DNA from: Hepsetus odoe
Taxonomy: Eukaryota; Chordata; Actinopteri; Characiformes; Hepsetidae
Assembly (NCBI GenBank): GCA_017165825.1
Contig: CM029376.1
Span: 19,062,258 to 19,126,257 of the forward strand
Direction of reading: 5' to 3'
DNA length: 64,000 nucleotides
Both the position numbers and the translations under genes were made by a program. Of the stretch, positions 32,866 to 45,515 are shown in pieces. The notes under the pieces are model-generated. The model was not told the DNA's origin. It made no database searches and saw only the letters and a list, made by a program, of their open reading frames with translations. The number at the start of each line of letters is the position of its first letter. Positions within the stretch are counted from its first letter, which is position 1.

Positions 32866-34965
32866 ATATACATATATGTAAATATATATACACACACACA
32901 TATTTATATTTGAAATACATAACCACTGCTGGCTGGATATTTTTGATTAACAGACTAAGCCCAGTTCTAATCCCAGCGGTGTCATTGTAAGGTTTGAAAA
33001 CATTGCAGCACTGGCAATGTGTAACCAATACCATACTGTAGGGGTGTGATGCTTCCGAAATGTCTTTGATTTGATCTGATATCATGGTTTCTTGATTCAA
33101 AAGTATGTACCTTGTTAATTTGAGCACTCAACATTTACAGCATTTACAGAGTATTAGAAACTGGTAAAAGTTGACTTGCAGGACTCTTGTTTTTGATAGA
33201 AAAATAGGCATTGAAATACATTTTAAATATTCAGCTAAGGTTTAAACAATGGCATTCACATTGCTGCTGCTATAATTACTAGACCATGAAATTCTGGATT
33301 CCTGGAGACATACAAAGGTCAGCAATAGTGGGGGGCACAACTGATGGGCTTTTCAGAAGCCTTTGTAAATATTAAAACTTTCAAATGGTTTGCTCTGAAA
33401 GTCTGATACTTCATTGCATCCTCACATGTCATTTTTTCTGCAGAATTTTTACTTAGGCTGCTTGCAAGTTCTGTTTAACAACAAGCAACATCTCTACAAT
33501 GAGTTTGCCAGACAGAAATCTGTAGCTGAAGTTCATTTTTGTTCATTTTTGCTGCACAGACCTTTCGTTACGCAGACAATTTTTCATGTTCTGTTTCTAT
33601 CATAATGTAAAAAAGTGCATTACTGTAGTCAAATTTAGTTATCCAGTATCATCATCACCAGCCACTGCTGATCCAAACAAAACTCCTGTGAAATACTTGG
33701 GCCAGATGTTAATACTGTAGTCACAATGCAGTGATATGAAATGACACAAGTTGAGACAAACTGACATGATTCACTGTGTTGCGCTCTTACATCCGTACCG
33801 TTTTGATATCACTACTGTGCTGAGATTGTTCCACCATTCAGTTAATACCTGCTCATTTGTGATCCAGTGGCTCACCCTTTCCATTGTAGGCTCAAGGTAC
33901 ATGTTTCTAGTAAACTGGAAACTCAGTTAACGTCCCAAAGCAACATTAGCCCTCTGTTGTTTAGAATACCTGGTAATAGCTAGCTAACCTCCCCATCTAC
34001 TCATTGGTGTGTACTATTATTGCTAGTGAGACATTCTTCAAAGCTAACTAGTCAGCTAGAGCCAAAGTTCATGGTTTCCTCACTTGCAGCTGTCAAATTG
34101 CTGTAGGCAGCTCCTTTATTACACTGAAAGGGAATAATTCATATTATCACGATGAGATGTATTGACTGTTCTCATTTAATACACACTGTCTGTGGTAACA
34201 GCCTGTCTCTGGCTGTCATCTTTGACTGGTTTTATTACCTGTAAATCATGAGGCACTGGCCCCCTGTGGGTTGATGCAAAGCACAAAGGGCGGAGCGGAA
34301 GGTAAGTGACACCTGATCTACACCAAGGGAGCAGGAGGGGGGGGGTTCAAATCCTCATCCAGCAACAGTCACAGAGCAGAGCATCTCTGTTCATTACACT
34401 GAAATATTATATATGTTAAATATAGCCAGTTTGGCTCGCCCTGCAAGTGTAAGATAGAAGAAACAGAAGGCAGCCAGCTACAACCCTAATACCCCTCCCG
34501 CCATCCAACCACTACCCCCCAGCATTTGTCTGAATGTGAGGCGAGCCCCTGCTATGATGTCTCTGTATTTTTCAGATTACAATAAGCAAAATCACTTTGG
34601 CCAACATAATTCTCTATGCTGACAAGTCTCCTGCAGATAATTTTCTCGCTTGCCTCTGTGTACACATTCCATCGCCTTGCCTTCTATCAAATATAATCAG
34701 CTTCGCCTCCCATTGCACAGGCAAAAGAAAGAAAGAAAAAAATGGTCAGTGAAAATGCAATGCAAGTGACAAAGCTGGGCCTCTATTAATTCTTCTGCCA
34801 ACACTTGCGCCAACAGCTTGCTGTAATATTTGTTTTAGCTTAAAGGAAGGATGCTGCATGTAATTTCAAGGAATATCCTCAAATCTAAACAAATGTGATT
34901 TTCACACACAAAGGGCTGCTTATCTCAGACCTGTCACAATAATGACAACTCGTCCTCTTTCACAT
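32866..34965. other. Unique sequence
   Basis: No gene supported. 34160-34720 is less AT-rich, contains a G run of ten near 34337 and a GTAAGT donor-like site at 34302 after a short open frame, and could include regulatory DNA. Confidence 0.35.
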
Positions 34966-34969
34966 GCTC

Positions 34970-35186
34970 GGGCAGCGGTGGCCTAGTGGTTAGGGAGTCG
35001 GCCACAGGATCGGAAGATTGTGGGTTCAAGCCCCTTACCAGTCGGTTGCCCTGAGGTACCCTTGAGCAAGGTGCCATCCCCGTCACTGCTCCCCGGGCAC
35101 TTTCATAGCTGCTCAGTGTTTGCATGGGTTCAATGCAGAGGTCCAATTTTATTGTGGTTCACTGAAAAGAATAGTCACTTTCACTC
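34970..35186 (+). mobile_element. SINE, family A, first of a head-to-tail pair
   Basis: GGGCAGCGGTGGCCTAGTGG head, B box GGGTTCAAGCCCC and tail TAGTCACTTTCACT. Well preserved. Confidence 0.92.
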
Positions 35187-35202
35187 TCTTTACTGTCTTC
35201 CA

Positions 35203-35447
35203 CTAGTGTTGGCCTAGTGATTAGGGAGTTGGACCCAGGATCAGAAGATTGTGGGTTCAAATCCCCGCCCAGTAGGTTGCCTTGAGCAAGGTACCATCAC
35301 TGCTCCCTGGGCAGCATTCAATCACTTCAATAGATTCAATAACTTCTGCTGCATGTGTTTATGTGTGGGTTAATTGCAGAGGAGTAATTTTGTTGTGGTA
35401 CACTGTTGTGCCGTGTACTCACAACGACAAGAATAGTCACTTTCACT
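35203..35447 (+). mobile_element. SINE, family A, second of the pair
   Basis: GTTGGCCTAGTGATTAGGGA head, B box GGGTTCAAATCCCC and tail TAGTCACTTTCACT. Sixteen bases separate it from the first copy. Confidence 0.9.
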
Positions 35448-36934
35448 GCAAAACTGAATTAATATTCATGAATAAGCAGGTGCCTTAAAGCTTCTTAATA
35501 TAGAAAAGCTCTTTTTACACACATTGTAAACTCCATTTGTATATAATGTGTGGTTAGTAAATACAAATTGTATCTACCAACCATATAAGAACAGAAAGTT
35601 CCCTTTAATTCTATTCTTTTTGAAAATTAAAACTGATATATTGAGGCTTATGAGGTCTACTTTATAAAGCACTAGTTCCTTGCACGACAAGTTTAAAATC
35701 AGTACTATAATGGCCTTCCTCCCCATTAACCCCAATCTTTGCCCAGAACTGAGCTGCAGTCAACCCACCCCCTATTTCCATCCACTGTGCTATCATCCTA
35801 CAGGCATTAATATTTACTGATCGTAATTAAATATTAACCTAGATTGAGCCTCCTTCCTCACAAAATTGGAGCACTGATACTGAAATTGCATGCAAAGTCA
35901 TTTCAAAAGACTTTCTGGGACTAATATGGGATATTACCATCCTGTAGCATGTTGTTTTAGCGTGATGATAATTGATTACATTTACTCTGTTTGTGTGTGC
36001 TTTTTTTTTTTTTTTTTTTTTTTTGTATGGGATAATGAAAGGATTAGCTTCCTGCGATGGATTATTAATAAGTGAGAAGAGAAAAATGTCTGGTCCCATG
36101 GCTGGCTCAGCAAACACTGAGATTAGTGAGGGAGACAGTGTCAGAATGCATTTGAATCGGAGTGACACAATCTCTAGAAGCTGTGGATGTTGTCCGCAGA
36201 ATTGATTTGGTAAATATGGCCCTGAGAGTCATGTAATTTGTAAGGTGATACATTCTCGGGGGATGGATCATTTTCTTGCACTGAAAGCATTGGTAAATAT
36301 ATCAGAGCAAATTACCTTAGAGATATTACCATGTGACGTGGGCGACAAAAAAAACACATACACACACAACACTCTTTGTGTGCATCCTCTAAAGTGCATG
36401 CTGACAACTAAATACACTGACGTTAACATTCCAGAGCAAAAATGTATTGTAATTTGTGTAAGAGAATTCATCCTAAATCTGCTCAAAATACATGTTCAAA
36501 AGTATTAAGACATCTCTTCTAATGTGCAAAACCAGGTGTACTCATTGTTGACACAGGCGTTCAATTGCACACGCACTGCTTGTATAGTCTCCATGGAAAC
36601 AAACAAAAGAAAAATTGCCAATGGATTGGGTTGCTTCTGAGCAGCTGCAAAAAGACAACAGGTCAACATTCCCAAAGCATCAGTAAGAGGGGTATAACAC
36701 CTTCTGTCTCTGAGCAGTGAAGTACCATGCACATTACTGGGTTGCAGTAGCATTTATGATCGGAGTCTAAAACTTATGCTGTATGGGAATATCTTCTGTG
36801 CCAAACAAGCCTTTGTTTTTTCAGTTGAAAATTGTGAACGGTCTTACAGCACTACTGTTTTAGTCTTGTCTTTTCTTACAGTACAGGCAGTTTTGCACTT
36901 CTTCTAACAGTGGGGAGGAAAAAAGTCAGTGCTG
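35448..36934. other. Unique sequence with a T24 run
   Basis: Includes 24 T residues at 36001-36024. The segment 36490-36840, starting AAAAGTATTAAGACATCTC, vaguely resembles Tc1-like termini but no transposase motif was found. Confidence 0.35.
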
Positions 36935-37108
36935 GAGAGAGGCTCAGTGGGTTGGGGCTGCATGCCAGGAAGAGGTTCGAATTCAGGCACGGTAACAAGA
37001 CTTAGTATCAAAGAGCTGTAGGTTACTGCCTTTCCTCCGGCCCCTGCTGTGATGGCCTTGAGCAAGCCACTTAACCTGGGACTGTTCCAGGGGGGCAACA
37101 TGGCACCC
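36935..37108 (+). mobile_element. Diverged tRNA-headed SINE
   Basis: Has a B-box-like GGTTCGAATTC and the V-type core GAGCAAGCCACTTAACC...CTGTTCCAGGGGG, but the head and tail differ from families A and B. Probably a third, older SINE family. Confidence 0.6.
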
Positions 37109-38512
37109 CATCTCTCTCCTACACCATATTAAACGTTGGAAAGAACAAGCCTGCTCGGTATGATCACAAGGTTATAATGGCACCTCATATACAGCAGACA
37201 CACACCAAGTGTTAATCTTCACTAACAGTAATGTAGTTGTGAATGCTATTCTGGCGCTGCCCTGCTCTCATTCTTGTGTTCGGCATGAATAATCAGAGTA
37301 AGCTAAAACGAGCGTGGTCTTTATTTACAGTACGTGGCATGCAAAACAGATGGGTCCCATTATGCAATGTTTTAATATTCCACTTGCACTCATTTGTTAA
37401 TACAGTGCTCTTGTGTGCTTATTGGTATGAAGGAAGCACTGGGGAAGAAAATAATATAAATCATGTAAAAGCAGAGAAAGACATGCCTTGAATTGCAACC
37501 GACACTCCATGGTTGCTCTTTTCTATGCATTCCGTTCAGTGATGTGAGTTAATTGTCAAAATCACTCTTGAAAGAAGTAGAAGGAAAGTCCATGCAATGA
37601 TGTCTTCACTTAGACAGCCTCCATACTGTCCACCAGCAGGAGCAGCTTCTGGAGGTGCTCTAAAAAGAACCATTACTCTGTGCTGCACTCTGCATCTGAA
37701 CATGTAAATGCATGCATTCTCCTGAAAGAGAGCTTCTTGCACCTACCCCCAAGATGAATAAGTCATCTCCGGAAAAGGAGCATTATAGCAATTTAGCTTT
37801 CAGGCAGGCCTGTGCTGAAAGGTGCGGCTGAAATCTAGCTCTTGAAATATGAATGTTTTAAATAAAAGGCTTTCCATGACTCTTTCACCCTCTTCCACTT
37901 TCTTGAACTCTAGTCAGACAACCTGGCATCGGACGCCTTGTCACAGCGCACATGTGAAGAGAGCTAAAGATGAAATCTGTTGCCTTTATAGGAGCAACTG
38001 ACAAATATCTAAATCCTTAAAGTGAACAGTGAACTCAGAGGATGGAACTGGGATTATTTAGCATATGAGGCATTTAGGCATTAAGCATTTAGTTGGGATA
38101 TTTTTAAATCTAAAATTCAAAACCGCATATGTGTTGTTTAAGTGTGTTCAAAACGATATAGTCTTTGTCCATTTTCTCTCCCGTGTGTTTTCATTAAATG
38201 ATTTCAACTATTTGGAATGAAAAAAAAGAAAAAAAGAAAAGGTATAACAGAAAATAGGAAAAGCTGAGAGAAAACGTGTTTCAATTACTGTACAAAATGT
38301 TGATCTAAATAGAAAGTCACAAAACTGCTGACTGTGTCCTGTAGGCTGACTAGGCTACCGAGCACTTCTGTTAACTTGCTTGTTGCTTTAAGGCTGTTCA
38401 TTGGTTTAAACTGTTACTGCTGAAGCCAAACTATTCTACACAATCTAATCACTGTAACATTCATCATAATATTACCATTGCAATCATTTCATCTCAAATG
38501 TTTTTCATCTTA
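37109..38512. other. Unique sequence
   Basis: No gene or mobile element recognised; a purine-rich patch lies at 38219-38270. Confidence 0.4.
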
Positions 38513-38514
38513 TG

Positions 38515-38743
38515 AAGTCAAAGTGACTATCCTTGTCATTGCAAGATCACCACACAACAACGAAATTGGACCATGCACACAAACACTGTGCAGCAAGGGG
38601 CAGCTATAAAAGCACCCAGGGAGCAGTGACGGGGACGGTACCTTGCTTAAGGGTACCTCAGGGCAACCTACTGGCAAGGGGTTTGAACCCACAGTCTTCC
38701 GATCTTGTGGCCAACTCCCTAACCACTAGGCCACTGCTGCCCC
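38515..38743 (-). mobile_element. SINE, family A
   Basis: Reverse copy: AAAGTGACTATCCTTGTCAT at the left, GGTTTGAACCCAC (B box complement) and CCACTAGGCCACTGCTGCCC at the right. Well preserved. Confidence 0.92.
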
Positions 38744-41450
38744 TGTACAGGTACTGTTGCAGTAAATATATGTATATATGTTACCTGAAAAATACGTGTT
38801 AACATTTAAAAAGCAGTAAGGCTTAATTTGTTTGCTTCATCTACCCTAAACGTGGGATGGCACTGTGCATCAAACAGAAATGTAGAACCGTGCTTTTAAA
38901 CTTTTAAAATCCCATATTAATTACTTCACAAAGACATTCTTACTACTTTTGACCTATTTCCCTTTATTATATATTGCTACGTATTTATCTTAATTATTAA
39001 GTATTGTGTTTTTAGCACTAGTAAAAACTATAAACTGATTTTTCTTTTTTTAATGCATATTCTCATTGCATTGTATTATGTAAGTCTTTCCTTAGTGATA
39101 GTCTGTGATGACCCACTTTCAAAAGCCAGACAGATACACACTTCAAATGACTGTTAAAGCATTAGTTGTGTCTTTAATACTATCCTCTATATTTACATAC
39201 TGTTTATTTATTGATTTAATATACACAAGCCAATGAGTTCATATTCAAGTTCAAGTAGGTGTTATTCTCATTTCAACCATATATACAGTTCACAGTGAAA
39301 TGACACAATGTTCCTCCAGGCCAAGTTCAGAAAGACACCAATCAGAAGACAGAAACCATTTATCCAACAAAGACAGAGGCGGTGTATGTATGAATGTATA
39401 GAGCAGCAGTATAGTAATGAAGCAGCATTTTAAAGTGCAAAATGTAAAATATAAATAGTACAAATAAATATCTGTGTCCAAACAGCGGAGGTAGATACAA
39501 GTGTATGAGTGGAGCCTGGTGGATGATGAGTCAGTTACCATTTAAGTTATCAAATAGTGCAGGGATTTACCCCTTGAATAATAAATAAATAATAAAATGA
39601 TCATTATTAACTTTAAGTTTTGCTGTTATTAATGCAAAGCAGTACTGCACCTAGAAACATGTTTTAAACTAATGGCACGAGATTAACCCTGTGCATTTAT
39701 TACATGTCAGCGTGTCAAACCTCAAAAGTTCATGTCAATTAAATGTAACACAAACAACGGCTATGCTGTCGTCTGACAATGGAAAATACCAGACATCCAA
39801 TTGACAAGGGTGATGTACATTAACCATTTTGAAGAGTCAGTAACAATAGCTTTCTGTCAGCCAGCAGAGAATAAAAATGTCAGTCCTGTCAGAGAGTATA
39901 TTGTCCAAAGTTCTGGAGCTCTTGACAGAAACATAGCTTGACAATTTGAACAGGGTGGGGGCTCTATTTCTTCCATTATTTAAATATTTTAGCAGTGCAT
40001 TCTAGAGTGTGACACAGCTAACCCCACTGTGAGTGGAAAAATGACATTGAGTGTAAGGCACCTCACCAACAAGTGCTGAATGCTCTTAAACATTTATGCT
40101 TGCTACTTTCACTTTGGGGATTTTCTTTTTATTAATATATTTTAATGATGCAACATTGTGCAAATTCAGGCTCGTGAATAATGCATTAATTGAGAACTAA
40201 AGCTGCCGAGCATAGAATAACATTATTCACGTCTGAACCAAATGTTTATGTCAACTAATGTGATGAAAATGCCGATTCTGCGTTTTAGCAAAAGCACATC
40301 AGAATTGCGCATCACAGAGATCAGACATTGCCTATAGAAAGCTTTACAGGAACTTCATTCATAATGCCTTACTGCTGCAGTATTATCAAAGCACGGCTCA
40401 AGTTTTCCTGTTTTTCTTTTTTTTAAGAATTGCCATTAGGTTTGCCTTGGAGAGTAAACTTAGAGGCTTGTCAAATTTACTTGCATGCAACTATTGCATA
40501 GTTACCCCCTCAGGGATAATTGGAAATGGTTTAGTCATTAAGAGTCACAAATGGCTTATACTGTAGATTAATGGGTTGTAAGAGATGTTAACACAGAGGT
40601 GATTGATTCTGAGATTCAGTTTAGGAGGACTAACTGCAGCAAACGTTATGGCTTCACAAAGTGCTCGCCATGTCATTTCATAAGGGCACTGAATCTAACA
40701 GCACTAAATGCTGCACATTCATCAGTGCTCAGTCAATTATGCATTATCACCTTTTATCTATTGAAGTGGGAGAAAAAGGAAATTATATGTTAGGAAACAT
40801 GTTCATCCTTTATACTAATTGAGCTCTTCGAGCGGTGTTTGCAGAACCATGCTCTGTATTTTAGTTGTCTTGAGTTCCACGATAATGTTTGCTGGAAAAG
40901 AAAAGGTCTACTTGCATTTTAAAATGACTATTTGGCAGCAGCAATTCTCTTTGCTTAGCTGAGTGGCTGGTTGAAAAATCGTTGCATTTGAATTAAGCTG
41001 ATTTTCTGCTCTCAGTTTTGGTGGTGAAGCACACCTAACCCATATAATGAAATCGAAAGGAAAAACCTAACCTTTCATTCATTTATTTATTTGACCCTTC
41101 ATTGTATTTACCTATTTATTTATTTCTCTTTTGAGTGTAATAAATGAGCCTTAAGTGCTCAGGGACTGCTCTGAAGAACTGACTGAACATGCACTAATGT
41201 TCTGCTCTTTTCTGTTCCACGATTAAATCAGCTCTTTGATATACTATATTAAATATACTGCTAAGTTAAAGGGTTTCCTTGGTTAAATATGCACGTTGTG
41301 TCAGTGCTTCCTGATAGTGGAATTCTGCTCAATTCACTTAGTTCATATTCCAAGTAACAGCTGGAAAGAACGAGACTCAGGCAAGCCTACTGTAATCAAC
41401 AAAGCTGCCTGCTTCAGATGTGAAAGGTCTGTCACACTGTAAACATGTTC
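38744..41450. other. Unique sequence
   Basis: AT-rich without supported genes. 40120-40450 is more balanced with several TAAT or ATTA cores and could be conserved non-coding DNA. Confidence 0.35.
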
Positions 41451-41495
41451 CACTATTAAAGCTAAAAAATGAAGGAGGAGAAACTTCTGTGTGAG
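41451..41495. repeat. Left target-site duplication of a SINE
   Basis: Forty-five bases beginning CACTATTAAAGCT and ending CTTCTGTGTGAG recur exactly at 41728-41772 on the other side of the SINE. The first three bases are ambiguous because the SINE tail also ends in CAC, so the certain duplication is 42 bases. Confidence 0.95.
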
Positions 41496-41730
41496 GGCAG
41501 CGGTGGCCTAGCGGTTAGGGCGTTAACCGCATGATCGGGGGTTCAAACCCCTTCCCAATAGGTTGCCCTGAGGTACCCTTGAGCAAGGTACTGTCCCCAT
41601 CCCTGCTCCCCGGGCGCTTTCAATAGCTGCCCACTGCTGCACGGGTTTGAGTGTGCATGGGTTAAATGCAGAGGTCCAATTTCGTTGTGGTTCATGTGTT
41701 CTATGCAATGACAAGGGTTGTCACTTTCAC
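41496..41730 (+). mobile_element. SINE, family A, intact and young
   Basis: Full copy from GGCAGCGGTGGCCTAGCGG through the B box GGTTCAAACCCC to GTCACTTTCAC, bordered by perfect duplications. The lack of differences between the flanking repeats shows a recent insertion. Confidence 0.95.
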
Positions 41731-41772
41731 TATTAAAGCTAAAAAATGAAGGAGGAGAAACTTCTGTGTGAG
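41728..41772. repeat. Right target-site duplication of the SINE
   Basis: Exact copy of 41451-41495. Confidence 0.95.
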
Positions 41773-43454
41773 CTCAATGACCCTTCTTTTGTAAAAACAA
41801 GCTAGTGCTTTAGTATCAGTATCATTTTAGAATTCACTTCTTTATTATCCCTATTCTGCTTTGGGCTACTGATTTTGCACGCTAAGGTGCCTCCTCTATA
41901 AAAGCCCCAAAATTTGTTAAGGTTTTGATTGACAAAATAATAGCCTAAGCATCGGCCTTATCATCAGGAAACTTCAGTATCCCAGGATGCCACAGCCATC
42001 CATCACCATATAATTGTCGCTTAACAGGAGTTCAGCACAATGCTGGATGTGGCATTACAGCTAATGGCATGAAAATAGTGTGAAAATGTGTGGGCCCCCT
42101 TCTGCTGACTATAAGAAGTAGATATCCTAGCCTTCACCCTCCCAGTGTTGGTAGCATCATGCGATTGGATAAAAAAAAAAAAGTCTCGTGGTACAGCTTT
42201 CCCTCTGGATTAACTGCTAATTAACATGCATCGGCTAATAAAATATTATTCTAATATCTTATTATAAAATATTTCATATATTAATAAGATGTCATGGTAA
42301 CGGAATTTGGCATGCTTCATGATGTTTCACAGTGCCTCAGCTGATTATTTTTGAGTTTAGCAGGCTACAACAGAAATAACATCAGGTGGCAATCTATGAA
42401 TAATTGAATTGATATTGTGCATACAGCACACTTATTGATTGGCTGTTCATCCATGTGTGAATACAGCTGCAGGACCCCCGCTGAAGCTCGGTAAGGGGGA
42501 ATATGCTGGCTTTTGAGTCATGCCCTCATTCATCTTATATGAGTTATGTATACAAGCATCAAATCATTTGTGATGTAATTTGAAGAAAAAGAAAGCCAGT
42601 GTTTATTCGGTTGCAAACACATGTTATGTTTAAGCATCCTCGTCACGGAAACAACAAGACACTGACATCCCTGAATAGTCACCTGATGAATCCTAACTTT
42701 CAGCAGCTGTAATTTGCCTTTACTTTGTTCCATGGCAATTTTTGCAGGGTTTACCATCATTAAATCTCACAAGGTCATGAGGTCACAAACATTGCTCAGC
42801 CTCACAGCTTATGAATGTGTTTACTGCATCGTGTTAAGTCATGCAGAAAAGGTGCTGACAGGATGTCTAATTGTCCAAAGTACGAAAATGTTCAGAACAG
42901 ACCACAGTAGCACACCTTGCAACAGCAGCCCTCTTGACCCAGTGCTCCTCAGATTTTTGCACTTACCCTAACTGGTTCATGAAAGCAGAGATAATTAGCT
43001 GTTGACTTGGATCAGGTGTGTTAATTCGAAGAAAATGCATGCGCCTGGAACTGCAAGCAACAAATACAGAATGAACTAATATTGCATAATAATGCACCCT
43101 AACAGAAACTGCAGTGAGCTGGGCAGCACCTCATGCTTCTGGATTATGGCTGACTGACTGTGATACATTTTAAAGACAAGCAATTTACCAATAATGATTT
43201 GATCTCAAGACCTGCCTTAGTTTGGTAGCCCTCCAGTTATTGCTTATCAACTGACACTGTCCACCAAGTTTTCTGACTGTCAATCAATTTCTCAGTTCTA
43301 GCCCATGTTCACAACCTTCTTTGGGCCTATTTTGAAAGTGAAGCTTCAGAAATGGTTATAACATCCAATACCTAGACTGACTGAGGGGTAATGTTTTCTA
43401 TCTAGTTCTGGGTAGCAGCAGCACAACTTCTATTCACTCTTCCTGAGTTCACTC
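41773..43454. other. Unique sequence with a possible short repeat
   Basis: No gene supported. 42940-43060 includes TTGGATCAGGTGTGTTAATTC, reminiscent of a fish non-autonomous DNA repeat, at low certainty. Confidence 0.35.
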
Positions 43455-43725
43455 ATGTCACTCCACTGCTGCGTTCCCTACACTAGCTTTCTAAACCTGC
43501 TGCATCAGATTAAAAATCCTGATGCTTGCACAAAAAGCCAAAAATGTATCACTCCCCCCTACCTGATGGCAATGGTCAAACCCAATCCGTACCTCAATCC
43601 TTTCGAGTATTGAGCACTGATTGGAAAGCACACTTTGGAGACAAGCTTCAGGATTTTTTGCTGGCTGTCCAAACAGCAACTGTTCACATGGCAACTGAAG
43701 ACCATTTTTGTTAAGCATTTAAATT
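43455..43725 (+). mobile_element. Non-LTR LINE ORF2 C-terminal remnant
   Basis: Plus-strand frames read HVTPLLRSLH (with stop), KAKN-like KPKMYHSPLPDGNGQTQSV and SFRVLSTDWKAHFGDKLQ. This follows the fish LINE C-terminal pattern HVTPLL.SLHWLP...KAKNG.AP.YL. Frameshifted and short. Confidence 0.6.
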
Positions 43726-44224
43726 AACTTTCATTTAGCACATATGGATTTCACTAATTCTATATTTTGTGTAAATACAGCATATTTTCTCTCCATGTAA
43801 CAGCACTGACTCTTATTTGCAGCCGTAACTTAACTAAGACTTTCACTTGTACAGGTAAGGATTTGTTCCACTACTGGTTCAAATGTATGCTTTCCTCAGA
43901 GTAAAAATCAAAGCACTTCATAAGGTGATTTGAAAAAGAGCTTCTAGTTTTTAAACCTCTTAATAGAGAAGCCTCATGCTATGGATTTGCTTCACCCTAC
44001 TCCTAGACCTCTGAGATCGACTGATCATGTACTTTTGATTGTTCTGTGGTCTCAGTTAAAGTTCAAAGATGATTTAAAAATATTTGTACAGTGTTTTTTC
44101 TCATTTGTTCATTTTATTGTATTTTATTGGTAATTGTTCCATAGCTTGTCCAGTTTATATGTAAAACTGTTGTTGTTTTGAAGTGTATGTTATATTTATT
44201 TAATATAAGATGTATGATAAATTA
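43726..44224. other. AT-rich unique sequence
   Basis: Contains a 32-bp segment at 43823-43854 framed by consensus splice sites, too short to call. Confidence 0.35.
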
Positions 44225-44465
44225 ACACCCTTACCTCTAGGCCCCCGGATCAGAAAATTGTGGGTTTGAATCCAAAACCAGTAGGCTGCCCTGAGGTACC
44301 CTTGGGCAAGGTACCATCTCTGTCACTGCTCCCTGGGTGCTTTCAATAGCTGCTCCCTGCTGCATGTGTTTGAGTATATGGGTAAAACACAGAGGTCCAA
44401 TTTCGATGTGTCTCACTGCGTGCTGTGCTGTGTTCTCACAATGACGAGACCAGTCACTTTCACTT
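44225..44465 (+). mobile_element. SINE, family A, head eroded
   Basis: B-box region GGGTTTGAATCC and the full body to CAGTCACTTTCACTT are present; the A-box part is degraded. Confidence 0.85.
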
Positions 44466-45335
44466 AATCTTACAATTCTTCTTACCAATCAGTAGTACCT
44501 GTATTTATAAAAAAGTTTTGTGTTTTTTTTTGTTCTATTTACTGTGTGCACCTATTCACACCACAGCCCTTTTTTCCTGAGAACTCTATCAAGTCACTGT
44601 CAGTGGTAACACCTCCAAAATATACGGTGCACTGACATTAAGTGACATTATTTTAATAGGAAAAAAAATCACATTAATGACACTGTGCCCTTGTTAACAA
44701 AGTGTTTTTTGTCAGTTGTATTCACCTTTTCATTAGAATACTTACCCTTTTTATCATTCAATTTACAGGGCTGAACTCAAAGTGAAAACTTTAGGAAGAT
44801 TCTGTATTAACAGCCTGTTAACACTTGCATTAGTGCTGCAGAGTTTGATCCCAGTGTGAATTAATGCTAAACATACAACTATTTTTTACTTTGCTCTATA
44901 GCTGGTACCTCCTCCTTCCACTGTTAATTTCTGACAGCCTTCCTTGCTGTTTTTTCTGTCATGTGCTCTCCCCTGTCAGCTTCTTATCTCCCCTGCTTTT
45001 CCCCCCCGCCTTACTCTTTCCCCCAAAGACCATGCCTGTGCTTTGAATTGCTTCAGTAACAGAGGATCAGCCATGCTTTCCTAGTCACACATATCAAATG
45101 CTTAAGACACCACAAGCCACGAGGATGCTCTGCATCTACTTTGGTCTCCAAATTAGGATAAAAAATAGGAGTGCCTTGAAAGAGGCTTATTTTAGAGAAA
45201 ATATCCTTGAGCTGACAAAGCAAATAGAATAATATATGTATGCTGTGTATTAGTTAGACGTCTGCTTTCCATTCTAAATGTTTAATCAAAATTCAAAAGG
45301 TGTTGGTGTTTGCAGTTATTCAGTAAGCGTGTACA
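44466..45335. other. AT-rich unique sequence
   Basis: No feature recognised apart from short T and C runs. Confidence 0.4.
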
Positions 45336-45515
45336 TCGATCAGCTATAATGTTAAAACTGTGTAGGTCCCTCTCCTGCTATCCATATCTGGCACCAAGAA
45401 ATCCTGCAATTTGTGAAGTAGGGCCCTTGCGGATTAGACTAGCTTGTCCAACACATGTTGCAGATGCCCTCGACTGAGATCTGGGGAATTTGCAGGGCTA
45501 CATCCACATGAAAGC
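45336..45515 (-). mobile_element. Tc1-like element 3' end (third family)
   Basis: CGATCAGCTATAATGTTAAAAC is the terminal repeat seen in inverse at 28028-28050. It is followed in reverse by transposase C-terminal sequence (CAAATTCCCCAGATCTCA on the minus strand, the NSPDL region). Most of the element is missing. Confidence 0.7.

Noticed and set aside
36490..36840. Possible Tc1-like remnant
   Set aside because: Only the first 15-20 bases resemble a terminus; no transposase motif or second terminus was found.
43823..43854. 32-bp plus-strand segment with good acceptor and donor
   Set aside because: Open for only ten codons and without a partner exon in phase; expected by chance.
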